Part shown: positions 27,701-41,222 of the stretch, piece by piece
Layout: each line of letters begins with the position of its first letter
How positions within the stretch are numbered: position 1 is the first letter of the stretch
Source of the DNA: Dipylidium caninum
Taxonomy: Eukaryota > Platyhelminthes > Cestoda > Cyclophyllidea > Dipylidiidae
NCBI GenBank assembly: GCA_017562135.1
Contig: QEYB01000952.1
Span: forward strand, 248,001 to 312,000
Direction of reading: 5' to 3'
DNA length: 64,000 nt
Notes under the pieces: generated by a model
What the model saw: the letters and a program-made list of their open reading frames with translations, nothing else
Database searches by the model: none
What the model was told of the DNA's origin: nothing
Program-made: the position numbers and the translations under genes

Positions 27701-30700
27701 CGAAACAGGCAACCACATCGACGCAATAGTTATCCCCAGCTTACCAGGGCTTTGAATGCATTCTTGGAAAAATTCCAACCAAAAATTGAAAAGCTAGAGT
27801 GGAAAAGGAATTCCCATTAAATATTGCTTCACTAATAAAAAGATTTGCGAGTGTAGATGAAACTCTACCTCCATATCCTTATCCGTGACATTAGACTTGA
27901 TTTTCCGAGCGCGTAGAATAAGCCGGATGTTCCTCAATGTAGAGTCTTAAGTGCCTATAAAATTAACAGAAATTATCATTCTAATGTACGACAACTGTTC
28001 CTATGGTCTGTAATAGCAAAATATGCTCAAAATAGCTTTCCTCCAAATCGTTCGTTTTCCGATGTCAAAAAATGAAGAAAATGTTTTGAAAAATTTCTTT
28101 CCTAAGTCAACCTAATGGGAAAGTCACTTTGTGTTGATCCCGCGATTCTATATGCCATAAGTGTGCATTTTCAGTGACAGATGTGAAAATAACTAATAAA
28201 ATACCTTTTAAGCGAGGTAAGATCGCAAAACGACTAAACACGACGTCAAATTTTGCGAGACAAGCGAAGTGCATTGAGAGTAAGTTATGCACAAAAGGTG
28301 CGCGGGAGCAAGAGTGAATACGCAGTGGAGACGAAAGCGATTCGAAAATTGAGTTTTGGAGTCTCAGCAGTGCCGATTGTGTTTTTCTGAAACTGTCACC
28401 TTTTGTGAATCACAGTTTAAATGTATTTTTTGCCTAGATTAAAGAACCCACGTATATGGTTGATCTAACCTAGCGATACAAGACGTGGTGGAAATACTTT
28501 GCGATTGGCGATCAGTTAATGTAAACATTTGTAAGATGAAACCGAGGTGAGTGAGCACTTGCTAACCTCAAAAGGTTTAACAAGGTCTACAGCCTTATAA
28601 AAATTAGTCAGTGTTCAATTTTTAAGTGCGTCTCACTAATGCAAAGTGGGATATGGAAAACACATTAGTATGGCAGATAGAAACCATTTGCGATAACAAG
28701 CATCCCCCACTGGCAAAACGGGGTTAGCTCCCACGTAGACCACAAATGTGAAAATGACGTATGGCAGAGGAGAAAAAGTGGAGTCACTGAGCTAATCGGA
28801 GACCCGCTAGAAACGCCATCAGTAGCTACTAACCATGAAGGCGGATTCAATTTGTGCATATATCTAGCCGCCTTTACGGCGCCCGCATAGTCCGCCCAAA
28901 GAACTGAGACCTCGAAGAAAGTCGCTACATCCCAGTAGTCCTGAAGGTCTTGGAGATTTCCTTTCCTTCCCGCGTTGATGTACAACATATTGCCTACGTA
29001 AGGAGAATGTGAAATAAAAAGGTAAATAAATGGTCTACATCTTTGGTAAAGAAACAAACCCACATAGTTGCAAAAGGCAAGATATTTATTATTTTTCATA
29101 ATACGAGACGCATAAAGCATACATTTTGTTAAGGGAAGAGCAAATCACTTAATGCACAACTTTAATTTGTCTAAACTCTTCTAACAACAGGCCTTTTGAA
29201 GAAAAAATCTCAGGTTATTACTGTAAGTGAAAGTGATCTTTTAGTAAGGTGAAAAAATCGGAAAACTAATACCAAGCTGGCGTCCTATTATATACTATAT
29301 TAGAAAGTAGTCCCTAAAAATAATGCCGCAGAACCTCTCCTAAGGAGGAAAATGGCAAATATATAATGGAAAAAGTGGCGCATCAGTACAAAAGATACGT
29401 TGTTTACAAACTAGAAAATTCGTTCTCTGACCTACCAAAAATGCTGAAAGATGCAGCCAAGTAATGATCGCTAATTCGATTAAACCAAGCCCAAGTAAAA
29501 CAAGGTACACCTTCAGGGGTTTTATCCGTCATTAAAGGAAAGTGAGAGAATCGGCCAAACATCGACATGGATTCTGTTGGTAAGTGTAAGCCCACTGCTC
29601 AAATTTTGTGCACCGTTTCCCTACGCTCAACCAGGAAGGTTGAAATGCACGGGTGTCAAATTCACAAAACGGTGACACGACTTCATCAACATCACGTGAA
29701 GCCCAATCCAGGCCCAGGCACCTGTACAGCGGTCGCATAAGCATTATACTATGCTGGTAAAGCTGCAAATCTCCTGCCCTCTACTAAGCGCAGCCAAAAT
29801 GGGGTTAAGGGCGCATAAGCGGATGAGATGAGCGAGCTGTGGCATAATCTGTGATTTGACTAAACACACAGACGATGATAAATTCCTCCGAGGAGAAAAG
29901 GAGGGGTCAAATAGAAACTAATGAATTCCGATGCAAGTGAAATACTATAGCATCTTAGGGAAGCACTCTCCTTAGCTTCTCACAATTCATTCGATAACAG
30001 TAGGGTTTATGTGAATGAGAGCGCATTCGCGTACTTCGGAATTCACAAGAGGCAAGGCTTAATACTCGTTACTTCACCCGCTACAAAGCCACAGAACTAC
30101 GTCAAGCGTTAATTCATTCACACAAAAAGGCACCTCTAACATAAGTTTTAGAATATGGCTTGAAATAAATAAATACGAAGAAGTATAATTAAGGATCCAC
30201 TATTATTTGGAATTACGGAGAACAGGATTTTTGGGAATAATAAGCAAGGACTAAGTGTAATCGGTACTAGCCATTACTAGTATCAAACATTCTTGAGAAA
30301 GACGGAGATAGTAAACGGCAAATCGTCGAAAGTAAGTTGAATCATTGACCATCAATATTTCTGAAGTCATTCTCAATTTGACACATCCACAAATTAAGTA
30401 GACAAGTCATCCAGTCTACCGATTGCAATCCATGTGACTTTCATCACAAGAAGTTGTGTCCGTGTATATCTCTACAATTTTTGCAAAATCCAATCATCTG
30501 ACGACTTAATTTTAAAGGTGTAATGCAAAAAATACCATGATCAGCTAAGGTAAAATATCTTGAACAAAGACGGCAACGTATAAAAACCATGATAAACAGT
30601 GATCAAAGGACAAAACAGATGTCTGAAAAACATGAAACGCCAAGACACAAACCAAAGAGCATTCATCAAGGCAAGTTAATTTCGTGTCTGAAGTGGAAGG

Positions 30701-33700
30701 GCGTCACCACCAAGCCTTCAGGTCTTTGGTGGTACTCTCAACTAGCATCGCCATTTCCAAATTAATATAGTCGCTGACTGCATTTTAAGGTTATGACTAC
30801 AGCGAGAAGATTAGAACCAGGGTAGAGGCTATACAGATAAAAAAAGAGAATAACTGCGCCCACGATGGTTGGAAAGAGCATTCACAAACAGCAAAGTGAG
30901 GGCAACACGAATAATGAAAAGAAATAATTACATGAAAGCTTAGTACTTCAAGCAAATACGTAAGAATGCGGTATGGTGCCTAACGTGACCAATAGTAGAC
31001 TTGATAGGAACTCGTTTTTACCGAAAAGTAAGTTTGTCACCTAAATCTTTTTCATAGCTATAGAAATACGATATAAGATTAGTCGTGAGATGGTGCCCTT
31101 GCACTCGGAATTCATGAAGAAACACTAATCAGATGTGGATTGACATTAGAAAAAAAAGTATAAATGGAAAATTGAGCCTCTGGAAGTAGATATTCGACTT
31201 TGACATTTTAGAGATTCGTGAAGTAACGAGCCCTCCGAAACGCAGAGATCCAAAGGTAGCAATTACCGCAGATGGTTGGCAAGTACATAGCACCAATTCT
31301 GAGGGGAATTCTTTTAAAGTTGTTCTAATATACTAGCAGACACTATCATGGATATGCACGCTCACCACTTATGTAAGAATTAATGTTACCATCAAAAAAG
31401 AGTATGAGAGGACAAATAGTGCTGGGAGACCATGAGGCTTTTAATTTACGTCGCCGCCTAGACCATTTGACCCCGCTATAAGGGGCACGATAACATCGGT
31501 GAAGTGAACAATTTGTCAAGTGACATCAATTAAGTGTATCTCAAAAGAATACACTGCACGTTTCTCGTCACCAAGGCTTTTCACATAATAGCGCCTTCAA
31601 TGTGTGGGATAAAGAAGTGAAACAGTGAAATCATGAAGTCGCAAAAATGAAAGAGGTGCACTGTCATCTAGTCCTGAGCATGTATGAGTTGCTAACTAAA
31701 CAAATAAATATGGACTCAGAAAAACATTCCTTCAATATGTAATTAGATTTATTTCTTTTCATCGGTCCATTTAAAAAAATGATTAGGTGTCGACCATAGG
31801 GAAATAAAGTTAAAGCAATTAGAAAAATATGTTAGAGACTAAATATAAACTGAATTTAGATGTACTCCGCATATACGGTTCACGGCTATAGGTATAATCT
31901 ATCAATTTCTGCTCTATGATCCTTGTTCAATTCATCTTCAATGCAATAAGAAACGATGTGGTGGAAAAAGATATGTGCTTCAAAAGACACCATTGCATGC
32001 TTACAAATGGTAGCCAACTCTTTGTTACTCCTATCCGCGCCCCCAATGACTAAAAGAGTTGCCAAATTGATGCCCAAATAGTCACTCGATGACTTTTGGA
32101 AACCTTTTCGGTAGCTCTCAATTGCTTTCTCAAGGAATTCACGATCAGTGCAATTGGATTCCACGAAGCGATCTTTATATATGCGGCCCTCCAGTCCGTA
32201 AAAATCTGGTGAAGGTTGTTTGCAGTTCTCAATAACCTATAGACGTTAAAATATATGTAACTTCTAGCGTCGCATATTCCACTTCATTACGTATTAAGGG
32301 GATCATCATGACTATCAAAATAGACCTTTATAAATCACATCATGGCAGAAGAGGTATAATGGCTGTATCGGATGTCAACTCCAATTTAATAATTGATAGA
32401 CTTACATCCTTGATAATACTTAGAGCCTTTTCACGATCACCTTTGCCATTTCGGCGATTAAGGGCAAATGCGTAATAGTAGCGAATATTAGGTGGTTCCA
32501 ATAGATGTTGGTAGTTTTGAAGACCCTGGATGGCTTCCACAAGACTTATCATCTCCGAATAGGCCTGGACAAAATGAGGAACATTAAACTTTTTCAAACA
32601 TGGGAGTGTGATTAGGTCTTGAAAACGTTTAACTGTCGTTCTATACCAAAAAATGGGTGTGTATAAACGACGCACTTCCCGTTAATATCGCTTTCAAATA
32701 AAGGAGATCCATTATTTCACGACTATCCTTAAATAAGCATGATTAAATGGTGCGACTATCACTTTATTCTGATTGTTGGTCTGCAAACAAGAATGAGAAG
32801 TGTGATTGGTAAATTAACATAACTCTAGCAAACAAAGATATAGGAATGCTTTTGTTTTCCAGCAGAAAATTTAAAAAAATGCGATAAGAAAAGTGAGGTT
32901 GGGTTGGGATGTCAGTTACGCTAACAATAGCTAGTCGTAAGTCACACATACCTTTATGGCATGTGATTAAAGGTTTATATGTCTGAGCGCGATACACTGA
33001 GGACAAACCCGATATGTTAAACGGCCCCGAGATGTTTTGAATGAAATATTCATAAACAGTAGTTAAATTTTTTAAACTATCACTTAATGTCCAGAACCGT
33101 AACGTAGCTGCGTCCAGAAACAGTTTGATCAAGGGGTGTTCACAAAAGTTGGCGAAGTAACATACATAAAATTGATTTATAGCAAAAAGGAAAAATCTAA
33201 CAACCTCAAACGGGAGATATTTCTAAAACAACTTAAAACTATTTATAGCTTTAGCTTATTCGAAGAACATTAACATTCGCTCAAATTCAATAACTCTGTA
33301 TGTACCTCGTATATTTACATTGCACTAAGTCAGCAATTCATGGATTGACGTGTATATCGGGTCTGAAAACAAACGCACTTTTCATAGTTATCATTATAAA
33401 CTATATAGCATTTTTTTAACGGAGAAAAAGGCATGACGATAGAATGATGACAATGCAAAACATTCCAACGTTTCGTGGAATAGGCCCAACAGAATTACAG
33501 GAAGAATAAATTACAAAGTTAAGCATACAGCACAACGTTAGGAATACAGTTACCGAGCTAGAAAAATGTTAATAAATAGACTAACCTCCACATGCATATA
33601 AGAGAGGAACATGTTAAGAAGGCTGTCCGGTGAGAGAAGTCTTGGATCATCCAGACGACGACGCATCTTACGCAGTTTCTAAAACATTATTAAAGCTATA

Positions 33701-34597
33701 ACTACAAATTCAATTAAGAGGCATAATCGAAATAAATAACATAGTGAATTGGAGTAATTGTTAGGTGAAAAAAAAGTACATTAAAAAATAAGCAAATAAC
33801 TATCTGACTCACTTCACGAAGCTCGTCATCCTTTAACGTTTCGCGATCCACACGTAGTTCCTTGATGAACTGATACGTAAGGTGATATCTATGTATGATA
33901 AACAAAAATAAATCCGATGTTGAAGAAAAACATGCAATGACTATGGATTATGCAAAATTACCTAGTATCCTTTAAAGCGTTCATGAAACAATCCTTCAGT
34001 CTCGAAGATAAAGTTGGAAGTGTTCCCAATATCTTTGTTTTAACATTTACAACCTCTCCATTGAGAAGGTTCAAACGGCCAAAATCAACATAGCGAGCAC
34101 AACCCTCATCATCTTTGACGTAAGGCAACAATAAATTCGGTTCCTCAAAAGACTGGCGAAGGTTAAAGGATTAAAATATAGACGATACCGGTAAACTTCT
34201 CACAAGGTCTACATCATCAGCACAAACCAATACAATGTTTACGGTTGACTTAACGCTTTCACGAACTCCCAAATGGTAAAGAACAACCGAAACTTCTTTC
34301 TAAACACTAGGCTTCCCAAAATACGAACTTACCCATCCGTTAATGTCAATTACTAGGATTTCAGCATTATACAATGCATCGAGCACCTCCGTGTTATTCT
34401 TGCTGATTTGGTCAAACGTATATTGTTGGATTTTTGCTTTTATTCTAAGAAGGTTAGTAAAATACGATAAATTACGATTCGCATGCTTGGTTTACTGCGG
34501 AAATTGAACTGCCTTTCCCGTTAGCAGGAACAGCATCTTTCCGCGATGATAAATTCCCGTCAACGATACAAACTACACACAACTGATCCGGATTCAT
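12760..34597 (-). CDS. ASK-type MAP3K (apoptosis signal-regulating kinase, MAP3K5/15 family), 26 exons, about 1516 aa
   Basis: Exons: 34476-34597, 34333-34444, 34204-34299, 33962-34152, 33813-33888, 33586-33678, 32406-32564, 32005-32236, 28834-28993, 27869-27932, 27745-27793, 26599-26995, 25807-25888, 25295-25428, 25084-25211, 24613-24707, 24006-24144, 23379-23506, 23132-23298, 20371-20417, 16427-16806, 15602-15853, 14752-15211, 13678-14164, 13225-13326, 12760-12958; phases close to 1517 codons. The order matches ASK: N-terminal thioredoxin-binding/DRHyd region ([10 protein letters not shown]), TPR-rich regulatory region ([30 protein letters not shown]), a PH-like region ([11 protein letters not shown]), kinase (GVGSFGTV, Lys648, HRDIKGDN with Asp739, DFG at 758, activation Thr776 in [11 protein letters not shown]), a Ser/Pro linker, a coiled coil and a SAM-like C-terminus. 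ASKs phosphorylate MKK3/4/6/7 upstream of JNK and p38 under oxidative and ER stress. Human ASK1 has 1374 residues. Least sure are the start (the reading frame stays open upstream of ATG 34597) and the weak donor at 13677. Confidence 0.9.
16807..23131 (-). other. Two large ASK introns (about 3.6 and 2.7 kb) around a 47-nt exon
   Basis: Between the kinase exons and the linker exon only one further exon is supported, 20371-20417, whose peptide ([15 protein letters not shown]) matches the basic tract that follows the kinase in ASK1 and restores phase on both sides. The rest is AT-rich with scattered frames of 60-120 codons (for example 19209-19571, minus) and no family resemblance. No nested gene was recognised. 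Confidence 0.6.
23132..25428 (-). other. Protein kinase domain block of the ASK gene (six exons)
   Basis: Six consecutive exons carry the whole STE11-type kinase fold: glycine loop and AIK lysine (25295-25428), the alphaC helix and hinge EHVPGG (25084-25211), alphaD-alphaE (24613-24707), catalytic loop and DFG (24006-24144), APE motif to alphaF (23379-23506), and the C-lobe ending FIL (23132-23298). All catalytic residues are present, so an active kinase is expected. The regulatory threonine, in the position of human ASK1 Thr838, is conserved. Confidence 0.93.
28994..32004 (-). other. 3.0-kb ASK intron
   Basis: The flanking exons join in phase and continue the ASK homology without a gap, so nothing coding is required inside. 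Frames at 29404-29768 (minus) look weakly protein-like but have no matching splice phases and no family I recognise. Confidence 0.6.
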
Positions 34598-37500
34598 CTT
34601 GCCATTATATGCAAGGGCGCGCAAACGAGAGAGTGAACAAGACAGCCCATCAGCCAATGAACTGAAAGGCTGTTTATCTTTTAACCTTGAAAATTCCCCA
34701 AGGTTTGTTTGTAAAATTATGGCTGAAACTTAAAACAAAATTGCCTAATAATATTACGAAAAAGGTAAAACACTCTGATTAACTTCCTTAGGTACATACT
34801 GTAACAATTTTTGCCTTATTATCCTGACCGACAAGAATATCTCGATACAATGTAACACCCCCCACACATGGGTACTATTTGTGTTTTGCTAGAATAACTA
34901 TAATTATAGAAAAATTTTCGGTGGCATAATAATGTAAGTCATGTGCATTTTGGAGGCACAACTGTGGCATTTCGTGATATTCTAATGTTTCCTGCATCTA
35001 AGCGACTTCACAAATCGATGAAAAATAAATTCTATAGAAATGCGCCACGAAATGTTTAGTATAGGCTGGCAGGGTCAGTAGGCTAGTTCTCACACCACAT
35101 ATCGCTTGTACCTCCTTAAATATGTGAGTGAAAAAATACGTAAGTTACAGGAGGTCGTAAATTTTAGACTTAGTGGAGGAAGCAATCTGTCACGGGTCTT
35201 AAAGGTCGTAGCGGCAGATAATATTGAGTCCAATTCTGTATTTTCTGAAGTAACAGCATGATATTTAAGCGAACTTTGTAAGCTCACTACCCTCCAATCC
35301 CTTCTTTGTAATAAAATCTTCTGCTTCTAGCCTGTGTAGGACCTCAGTCACCTTCCAAATGATGACATGATGTTTCCCTCCCAGTTTTCAATTTAAACGA
35401 GATTCTGTGAGGCCAGTAATGAAAAACTACAGTCCAGCACCATGTGCAGTTCTTGATATTGCTTGATGTGCAGGGGACATTATTCTAAAACGCCAAAGCT
35501 ACCTTTTCACTTTCGTGTGCTGCCAGGTAAATGCGCCGCATCCCTTATAATACGAAACCATTATTTGTGTCTCGTTTCACACTGCAGGCAACATAGACCT
35601 GTTGCAGCTACGCGTTCACAGCAAAAAAAAACATTACTTAATGTTTCAACATTTATTTTCTTGCACCGACCTTCTTTGTCCCCTATCTATTCAATCATGC
35701 ATAGTAACCGTAAAGTGTTATGAATTCATTTCTGCTTATACCGAGACTAATGGGCTTCCTTATTTAATAAAAGTTATGCTGGGTGACAAGAGGCAGTGTA
35801 ATGTGTTATCATTTTCTCCTCTCCCCTTCCCTATTCGTATCTGAATAGAGGTGTTCCTATTAGCCCTATAGAAGACAAAGATTACAGGCATTGCCGATGC
35901 TTGGCCGCTTTGGCGTAAATCCAGGGCCTGCACAAGCCCGGATGTTTCCGTGCGTTGAAACAGGTGCCAGCACACAACACTCGACTTTATTGTAGACTTT
36001 ACTTATATACTTGACGGCGTTTGACTTCTGACTTCTGAGTTTCTGTGAGATTAACCTTGGATGTTCTATTAATGAAATAGTTGGATATTGCTGGAGTGGT
36101 ACTTAAATAACACATTCTTACCTGATGCAAATTATGAGAAAGAAGTGTGTAACTTATTATCTTTTACTTATGACTACTTTTATGTACCGACTGCACCGTG
36201 TGCACCGCTAATGGCCTACACCAAGTGGACAATTATCGTAGCCGGGGCGTCCGAGTGACAGTGAAATTAACTTATATTTTTGGATCTACGTAGTTTTATA
36301 ATAGGCAAACGACACTTTTCTGAGCTTACCAGAGGCATCGAATTAACTCCACGTTTCACGTAGCGATTAGCTCTCTTGCTTTAAGAGTTGCGGGACCTGA
36401 GGTCTAATGTAGTGTCATTTGCCACATTAGAAAAGTTCTAAAAATTGAAAATTATTTATTTAAAAGTTACTAAACACTGCAACTTCAGTACTGAGCAGCG
36501 CTGCAAATCAGAGGTGACCTTTCTTCGGTGTTTCTCTCTGTATGCCGCCAATCACAGAACCTGAGATGAGACTCACGGATACTCTTTTTGACGTTATAGT
36601 CCTAAGCCAAGCACATTTTTCCATGCGTGCCTATAAGAGTTTACTGCCTTTTATAAATACCTAGTCAGTCTATGAGGTTGGATACGCCAATGCGGGCGTC
36701 CATCGGAAATGTTCACTACGCATTACTCAACGCTTGATAGTTTATGTCACATGAAGTTCACAGGTTTAAAAAGACGCATAAACTCTTGATGCTGTTTATA
36801 CCAACGATGACAACTACATGCGAGTAATGCGTGTTAAAAAGGCGGTGCCTGCTGACAGTGGCCGGTGCTAATAGACCACGCCAAGTGACAGGAGCGATGA
36901 TCTTCCCTAAGGCGGGATACTCACGGCAGACAGGGTTATTTGAAGAAATGAATGTAATATGAATTATACGTCAGGTAGAGTACAATTCTGAGAGTTGTGT
37001 TGATCAATTGTCTTCACCTTCTATCTCGATTTCATTGCTGGGTAGCGAAAGGCGAAAGAAATGTAGTTGAGGAACTCACTTCTTCCAAATACCATCTGCT
37101 GGAGTATTTTACTGTCCTGTCTAGCCGTGGCGCCCCTTGTAACTTCCTAATTGATAATGCGTGCGAAACTCACTCCCGATGAATGCGTCTTAGGCAGGCA
37201 CAGACCGCTGAAGATGGAGGTGTCGCGTCGTTCCAACTTCTCACTCGACACACTCAGCGCTCTGACATCGATGACATGGAATGAGGTTGATAAAGAAAAA
37301 GTTAATCCATACATGTCTAATCTGAAATCACCACAATAGTGCCTCAATCAGGATGTAACTTCGATACTCCATTGAGCAGACGTAGGTCACGAATTTCCGG
37401 CGGATTCACATGCATGGTGGCATTACTTGAATACTGTCCAGAAGTATTTTACCATAGGCCCCACAAAGCTTAACTGCGCTTCAGTTTCACTGGACTTCGT

Positions 37501-40015
37501 TCGTTCGGTTGAGAGCCTTTTAATAGTGGAATTCAGGGTCGGCGCGCATTTTAGCGGAACACGGGGCTGGGGGCGGGGAAGGAATTTAGCATTTTGTATC
37601 ATTGTCCCTCTGTGAATTTGTCCCGCCTAAGGCTTTTGCGGCTTGGGGCACCGCAGTACCGAGAAGAAAGGAGATTTTTTGCTTCCCTCGCCGTGTACCG
37701 GCGTCTGTTCTTCCCTGCTGCGTGATTCTGCTTTTCCGTTGGAGCCGACTTTGGGCGGTGGCACTGTTATAGTGCACCCGGCTCCACAGAACGAGGCATA
37801 AGCCCAACAGTCAGTCCACGGCAGGATCTCGTAAATATAGACGTAGATGACTTCTCATTTGATGCGGCGTCGGTAAATGCCTTTTGGGTTCCGCTGTTGC
37901 TCCGCTGTTGCCTCAATATTGGCCTCAAGTGTAAGGTTTCAGGATGGGGGCTAGCAGCGAGTTTCCGCTCATTCTTGGGCCATCTGATGCATCCTCTTTG
38001 TTTATGTGGTGTAATTCGATGTTTACGGCAGTGAGCCACTCGATACCTTAAGTCGCCTGTGGTCTTACGGTACGGTATGTAACGTTACTTTCCCCGTTAC
38101 TTTTGTCCACCTTCACCTGATAAACATTATTATTATTTCCTCTGAGGTCATATCCTCAGAGCCAATAGCAAATGACCTTAATGTCTCGACACTTTTGGTA
38201 AACCAGTGTCGGATGGCATTTTCACGCCATTTATATAGCTTTGTTATGCTTAGGAGAGTCGTCCATCATGCGCATGGGCATGCATCATTGCAGCCGCCTT
38301 CCTGACTTCTGAATGGCTGTGAAATGGCAGTCTGAAAGATATTGCTTTGGCACACCTCTACCAGATACCATCAGTGGAAGCCCTCTCCCAACTAAACAAC
38401 AGCGCCACAAACTCGGCACTTAAGCTACTTTTCGCGGTGAATTTTGTCTACAGTCACGAATCTCCGCCCGAGTGGGGGCCTATGTTAAAGAAATGGAGGA
38501 AATGTCGAGCTCGGTAAAATTTAGAACCATTACCTTCACATGCATGCCACATCTCTCTCTTTCTTATATTCTGGATCACGATGTCTACTACCAGCTGGCC
38601 TTTGCATCACACAAGGCCCTTATCCTTACTTGCACAAGGCCATTCATCGAGGAATTTTCACTAATGTTCTAACCATTTCTCACTCTACCTCGCTCTGAAA
38701 TGACGAAGTACAGCACGAAGAGGGAATACACTGCAAGTTGACTTTTTATCGTCACCTACTTCCCTGGTCCAATATCGAGAAACCACTGCCGTCGTTGTCT
38801 TTTTGTCACAATTTGGCTAGACTGGAAAGGCCAATTGGTCCTGATGGTCATGGATTCTCACCCCAAACATTTTACTATCCACATAGCCATGATAAAAGGA
38901 GAGCGGAAGAAAACAAGCAAGTCAACGTATAGCTGATCATAGATAGATATGACCGAGGAAATCCTGAACAGGTAATACCAAATCCGTTTTTCATCGGAAA
39001 CTTGGCTGATGCCAATTTCAACGCGTCTGGAACGTGTCGGACATCCCTCACACTCAATCACTGTGACCTCAGTTGCAATAACTGCAATGTGGCTTTGTTA
39101 TGACATACAAGTGTTTACAACGCGTCGAATGAAGCCTTGAATGTTTACCAGGTGTCCGGTACTAGGAAAACTTATTTTAAATGAGGAACGTTCGATGCCG
39201 CAATCGTCTAATAAAATAACAATATATCCTCACCTATCAAGTCTAACCTAAAAATTCTTTATACTTATGCATAGTCTAAACGAGTAAAGTTCAAAATCAT
39301 CCAGAAGTGATGGCAATGATAGACAGTCGAATCCTATTCCTACCAAAAAAAATTAGGATTCTCAACTAAGAAACCAATTGCCACTACTTATTAGGGAAAT
39401 TGCGGCACCAGAACTCTGTGAATCCGAATCGAGCCATCTAGACCGTTCAGGATGAACAGTCGGCGCTTTACCGTCCAAGGACAGTGACTAGATAATGCAA
39501 ATTTAATGCAACCTCTCCTTTCTTGGCCCTCTTAATCTCCCCAATAACACGTGCATTTTGCCCGCCCACCCACGCCTTAGACCCACCCTACCACATGACA
39601 TCTTGTCCGGGCATCCGCAAAGGTGTTTCTTGGCACACCTATGCGCATTAATTAAGGCGAAACGGTCATTAGTCCGGAAAAACAACCGCTAAACATATTC
39701 AACCAGATTTAAACACAATATCAAGGCGGCACCATGATGAACAGAATGGCGGTCGACGACCTGATGGATACAACCAGTAATTTGCCAAATCTAGATCTCG
39801 TAATGAGGTTGAGTAGAGTAAACAGCAATCCCAAAGCACTTTGATAAAGCATATCGAAAAAGTTTACTATCATAATGCAGGCAGAGGCAGTCCACTTAAA
39901 ATACACGGAGGTTGGATACGTATAAAATGACGGTTAATGTCAACAGATTGGCACAATGTCTGGATGATGACAAAATCAGACAAGGATGTTGAGGAGTGTC
40001 CCTAAGAAACGGCAT
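34598..40015. other. 5.4-kb region upstream of the ASK gene, with unassigned coding-like sequence at 36.9-38.1 kb
   Basis: This holds the likely promoter and any 5' exon of the ASK gene and the 3' flank of the LAMP gene. Most of it is AT-rich and shows nothing. The stretch 36.9-38.1 kb is distinctly GC-richer and has plus-strand peptides that look selected, such as LTPDECVLGRHRPLKMEVSR (near 37160) and DLVNIDVDDFSFDAASVNAF (near 37830). I could not link them into a gene or name a family. Confidence 0.35.
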
Positions 40016-41222
40016 TTACAGGCTCTGGTAGCCCTGGGCACGCCGACGGTTAACAATAAGGAAGGCACCGATGGCAAGAAGAATTAAAATAACGGCTGTA
40101 ACTCCAACGATGATGGGGACAACTGGGTTAGGCGTTGGGGTGTTCGTGCAATCGAGAACTGGAAAGAAAATTAATTCGAAAAAGGATCATTCTAAATGCA
40201 TAAAGGTGCGGAAACTAGAATAACTCAAATACAACTAATACTTCCAGTGGAACAATAATAATAATAAGGAAAAATTATGGGACTCAGCACGAGAAAAGGC
40301 AGCTGTGGCTGAGTATAAAAAATGGTCCTGCTACATAATTTGTTATTAAGTTTCACAAACAGATGATCGATTCTATTCTACTATATTAAAAATACTTCTG
40401 AATGAGGACCTTTCTCGCCGAAATCAGTTGAATTTGAGCTGCGGAAGGTTTCCAAATGGAGAGACGAGACACCGAGAATTACGCGTTCAGATAGTGAAAT
40501 ATTTTTTTGTAATGCACAAGTGAAGCCCATATCTCCCGGAGTCTCAAAGAAAGAACCATTTACTTGCGCCGAAAACCGACCTGTATAACGGATGTTTTAA
40601 AAATGAGTGCGTTCATAGCATGTTATCTACGTTGCTACACCACGATATTTCGAAAGTGACTGTTAAAATAAAATCTCACCTGACTCGTTAGTATGAGGGA
40701 AAATATCTTTGGATAAGAAATATTTGAAGCTGATATTTCGTACAACGGAACCCCCAGCCTTAGAAGGGGAGTTCGGCAGTTTTAATATAGTCCAGGTCAA
40801 GTTAAACGATGAGTTCGATTGATTTGGGGCCCACTTAAGAGTAAATGTCTCTTGTTCATCTCCGCATTGCCCCTCAACAAGAGCATCTTCAGTTATTAAG
40901 AATGATTCTGTAGATTGGATTGATTTGTCCTGAAATTATAGAAGTTTCCATTACGGGTTAATTGCAAAGTAATAGAAGAGAAACGAGTCTGAAATTTACA
41001 GTGAAATAAGAGATGTAAAGTTCGAGATCAGCTTGAACAATAGCACAAGCTATGTCACTGTCATTTAAGACAAATTTTGGCACCCCGTCGGTCGGTGAAA
41101 TGGAATTGAGGCGAGCAACACCAGGCAAGTCTACCTGGGCAGACACGCAGCTTAAAAACAATAGAACTAGACAGTAAAACTTCGAAATCCAACAAACCCT
41201 TGAGGGCAAGGCCGAAAAACAT
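40016..41222 (-). CDS. LAMP-type lysosome-associated membrane glycoprotein, 4 exons, about 257-261 aa
   Basis: Exons: 41000-41222, 40680-40929, 40410-40580, 40016-40158. The chain has a hydrophobic signal segment (FYCLVLLFLSCVSA), one luminal LAMP domain with four cysteines (in CAIVQ, GQCGDE, FTCAL and LDC) and many Asn-X-Ser/Thr sites, a single transmembrane helix, and a short tail ending GYQSL. That tail is the GYxx-hydrophobic signal read by AP adaptors for delivery to lysosomes, as in mammalian LAMP GYQTI. LAMPs line and protect the lysosomal membrane. One luminal domain instead of two makes it shorter than human LAMP1/2. The ATG at 41220-41222 is one base out of frame with the signal peptide. 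Dropping one base of the doublet at 41210-41211 joins them; otherwise the start lies in an unseen upstream exon. Confidence 0.87.

Noticed and set aside
29404..29768. Minus-strand frames inside an ASK intron
   Set aside because: The flanking exons are contiguous in homology and phase, and the peptides match nothing I know.
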